From Streptomyces acidiscabies (GTDB lineage: Bacteria; Actinomycetota; Actinomycetes; Streptomycetales; Streptomycetaceae): a stretch of DNA of 64,000 nucleotides. Positions 62,020 through 64,000 of the stretch are shown here, one piece after another (the stretch's first letter is position 1; the number at the start of each line of letters is the position of its first letter). Below the pieces are notes generated by a model, which was given only the letters and a program-made list of their open reading frames with translations, searched no databases and was not told where the DNA came from. Location of the stretch: positions 4,608,001 to 4,672,000 of the forward strand of contig NZ_JAGJBY010000001.1 in assembly GCF_020010905.1 (NCBI RefSeq), read 5' to 3'. The translations under genes were made by a program, and so were the position numbers.

Positions 62020-63185
62020 CAACGGCTCCAGCGAGTACGTGGTGCGAGGAAGAGGACCGCGAGCGCGGTGACAGCCGCAGCGGCGCCACCGGTGAGGACG
62101 GGGGCCGCCGGACCGTAGCGGGCGCTGCCCACGGCGGCGGCGACACCGGCGGCGACCGCGCCGGCCTTGGAGAAGAACTCCAGCGACCCGAACATCCCGC
62201 CGGGCGCCCGCCCGTGGGCGCAGTCGGCGGCGAGGACGGAGAGACAGACGAGCCCGAGGGTGAGCCCCGCGCCGAGCACGAGCCGCACCAGGATCAACGT
62301 GGTCAGCGACCCCGCCACCCCGTGCCCGGCCAGCCCCAGCGCGATCAGCACGAACCCCAGCGCGAGCCCGCCGAGCGGCCGGTCCCGGAACGCCGAGTGC
62401 ACCGGCAACGCCGCGACCAGATAACAGAGATGGGGCAGCGCGAACAGCACGCCGGACAGCGCCGACGACGTCCCCGGCACCCGCTCGTCGACCAGGGAGA
62501 TCAGATAGGGGAAGGAGATGACGGTGGAGAACACGAACGCGCACTCCAGCGTGTACAGCACCCGCAGGGACACGACCGGCGTGTGCTCGACGGCCGACTC
62601 GGCCCGGCGCACGGCCTGTTGACCCGGCTCGGGCTCCGGCAGCAGCGCCAGCAGCACGGCGGCCGTCAGCGGCAGCACGGCCAGCAGCGCGTACTGCCGG
62701 TGCGGCGACAGCCACCCCGACAGCGAACCGACCACGATCGGCGCCACGACCAGCGCGGCCCGCGCACTGCCCTGCATCAGCGTGAGCGCCCGCGACAGCG
62801 CGGGCCCCTCAAGTGCCGCGCCCAGATAGCCGTTGGACGCGGCGAACGTCCCGCCCAGGATGCCCTGGAGGACGAGCGCCAGCGTGAACGTGAGCAGCGA
62901 GTCCGCCCACCCGGCGAGCAGGAACGACAGCGTGAGCCCCAACTGGGCCCGCAGCAACAGCCGTTTACGCCCGAACCGGTCGGCGAGCCGCCCCCACAAG
63001 GGCGCCCCCAGCGCACCGAACACCGTCGGCACGACATACAGCACCCCGGCCCAGCGAGCCTCGTGATCCCCCAACTCCGGGAGAATCTCGGTGAGATACG
63101 GCGGCAGCCCCAGCGCGGCGAACGACGCGACGAAGTAACACCCCGCCACCGCGTACACCTGAGCCCGCCCGAACCCGGCGCTCAT
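62019..63185 (-). CDS. MFS transporter, probable siderophore exporter
   Basis: 388 aa with about 12 hydrophobic segments. The loop 2-3 motif is GRLADRFGRKRLLL, and motif C-like glycine-rich helices occur in both halves (GGTFAASNGYLGAAL). It starts at GTG or ATG 63185, overlapping the stop of the second synthetase (4 bp), and ends within the next synthetase start. Operon position between two NIS synthetases matches SbnD-like exporters, so it likely secretes the finished siderophore. Confidence 0.86.
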   Translation of the reverse strand: MSAGFGRAQVYAVAGCYFVASFAALGLPPYLTEILPELGDHEARWAGVLYVVPTVFGALGAPLWGRLADRFGRKRLLLRAQLGLTLSFLLAGWADSLLTFTLALVLQGILGGTFAASNGYLGAALEGPALSRALTLMQGSARAALVVAPIVVGSLSGWLSPHRQYALLAVLPLTAAVLLALLPEPEPGQQAVRRAESAVEHTPVVSLRVLYTLECAFVFSTVISFPYLISLVDERVPGTSSALSGVLFALPHLCYLVAALPVHSAFRDRPLGGLALGFVLIALGLAGHGVAGSLTTLILVRLVLGAGLTLGLVCLSVLAADCAHGRAPGGMFGSLEFFSKAGAVAAGVAAAVGSARYGPAAPVLTGGAAAAVTALAVLFLAPRTRWSR

Positions 63186-64000
63186 GAGCCCTTCCCCACA
63201 AGGTAGTTGGGCCCGTCGGTGTAGTGCTTGTTCACGTCGGCCGCCCCGGACCGCTCCTTGGCGAGCAGCGTCCCGGCGGACACCATCGCCTTCACCGGCA
63301 GCCGGGGAGCCTCCAGAACCCGCTTCCGCAGCACGGCACCCGCGTCCCCGCCCAGCCGCTCGACGGCCTCGGCGAGCCGCTCCCGGACCAGGTCGAGGAG
63401 ATCGGGGTCGTCGAGCCCGAACGCGTAGGCGCCCGCGCAGAGATGGAGGGTGATGGTCGTGAAGACGTCGGCGATCGGCCCGTCGTCCGTGGTGAAGGTA
63501 CGAGGGTCGTCGAAGGCCGGCACCTCGAAGAGTCGCCCGGTGTTGACGCGCGGCCCGTCGTTGTCCTTGAACAGCAGCTTCATCCGCCCCGGTTCGAGCA
63601 CCACCGACACGTTCTGCTGGTGCGACTCCAGGGCGACGCCGTACCCGAAGAGGGTGGTGTGCCAGTCGAACAGCAGGGTCAACAGCGCGTCGAAGAAGGC
63701 GAGTCGGTCACCCCCGAAGTACCGCTCCGCGAGATGGTCGACCACCAGCCGCCCACCCGGCGCCTCCGCAAGCAGCGCGGCGAGCGGTACGGCCGTCTCG
63801 CTCGGCTGCCGACGGCACAGCACCGCCAGCAACTCGTGCCCGGCGTGCGCGTACGTCGTCTCGTCGGCGTGCAACACGCTGTCCCGGAACCGGGGTTCAC
63901 GCTCCAGCACCGACTCCACGAGCCGCTGTCCCGCAGCGCCGTCCACCAGCGTGCCCGGTTTGATCGAGCGCTTGTTGCGCAGCCCCAACGTCGAGGTGGC
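63182..64000 (-). CDS. Second IucA/IucC-family synthetase (N-terminus beyond window)
   Basis: C-terminal 272 residues; the frame stays open to the window edge. TSTLGLRNKRSIKPG is the central ITSxLRxxK-type motif. It is followed by LFDWHTTLFGYGVALESHQQN (quoted in part), MKLLFKDNDGPRVN, and a helical end. The Glu-Ser-His-x-Gln-Asn element contributes to the ATP site in NIS synthetases. It is the most upstream visible gene of the siderophore operon; its promoter and any iron box are outside the window. Confidence 0.88.
   Translation of the reverse strand, partial: ATSTLGLRNKRSIKPGTLVDGAAGQRLVESVLEREPRFRDSVLHADETTYAHAGHELLAVLCRRQPSETAVPLAALLAEAPGGRLVVDHLAERYFGGDRLAFFDALLTLLFDWHTTLFGYGVALESHQQNVSVVLEPGRMKLLFKDNDGPRVNTGRLFEVPAFDDPRTFTTDDGPIADVFTTITLHLCAGAYAFGLDDPDLLDLVRERLAEAVERLGGDAGAVLRKRVLEAPRLPVKAMVSAGTLLAKERSGAADVNKHYTDGPNYLVGKGS

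Overview
The window is chromosomal DNA of a Streptomyces or close relative. The evidence is very high GC with strong third-position GC, many GTG starts, almost no TTA codons, a subtilisin-inhibitor (SSI) gene, a streptogrisin-type protease, several secreted glycoside hydrolases, and a complete AmfS/SapB-type morphogenetic lanthipeptide locus. No rRNA, functional tRNA, CRISPR array, plasmid or phage functions were seen. Mobile-element traces are limited to a small IS5-type transposase remnant near 4.8 kb.

Layout. 0-4.7 kb: truncated LuxR-type response regulator, DUF418-like membrane protein, frameshifted solute-binding protein, and a divergent O-methyltransferase/TetR pair around a 16-bp palindrome. 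4.9-9.1 kb: secreted beta-helix protein and the first of two proteins that join an ECF-sigma-like part, a zinc-finger anti-sigma-like part, a membrane helix and a ricin-B lectin. 9.2-12.9 kb: ArsB-like permease and a PAS/GAF/SpoIIE/HATPase phosphatase. 13.1-18.6 kb: GH2 beta-galactosidase and a GH9 cellulase with a consensus CebR box. 18.6-22.1 kb: ribbon-helix-helix/Fic-like toxin-antitoxin pair and the second sigma/ricin paralogue. 22.2-27.1 kb: permease/hydrolase/FMN-oxidase operon, SSI and a STAS protein.

27.5-33.6 kb holds an NHLP-type peptide-export operon (two ABC proteins, one with a C39 peptidase, plus an HlyD-like adaptor). It serves a 68-residue double-glycine peptide whose predicted core has no Cys, aromatic or basic residue, and no modifying enzyme is adjacent. 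A streptogrisin-like protease lies divergently next to it. A second SpoIIE phosphatase is at 35.8-37.8 kb. The amf/ram locus (38.1-46.5 kb) encodes amfT, amfS, amfB and amfA on the minus strand and amfR converging from the plus strand. Its two ABC genes are enlarged by a low-complexity, 15-bp-periodic repeat family present as a large inverted repeat. A third SpoIIE phosphatase diverges from amfT.

49-59 kb: membrane-anchored esterase, GH5 hydrolase, beta-propeller protein and TetR regulator (with a possible shared operator), glycosyltransferase, GH27 alpha-galactosidase with ricin domain, and small proteins. 59.2-64 kb: NRPS-independent siderophore operon (SbnH-like decarboxylase, IucA/IucC synthetase, MFS exporter, second IucA/IucC synthetase cut by the window end).

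Taken together the region combines plant-polysaccharide use with carbohydrate sensing, partner-switch signalling, and export of two small surface-type peptides likely tied to development. TTA codons were noticed only in amfR (two) and the Fic-like toxin (one), suggesting bldA dependence of those two genes.
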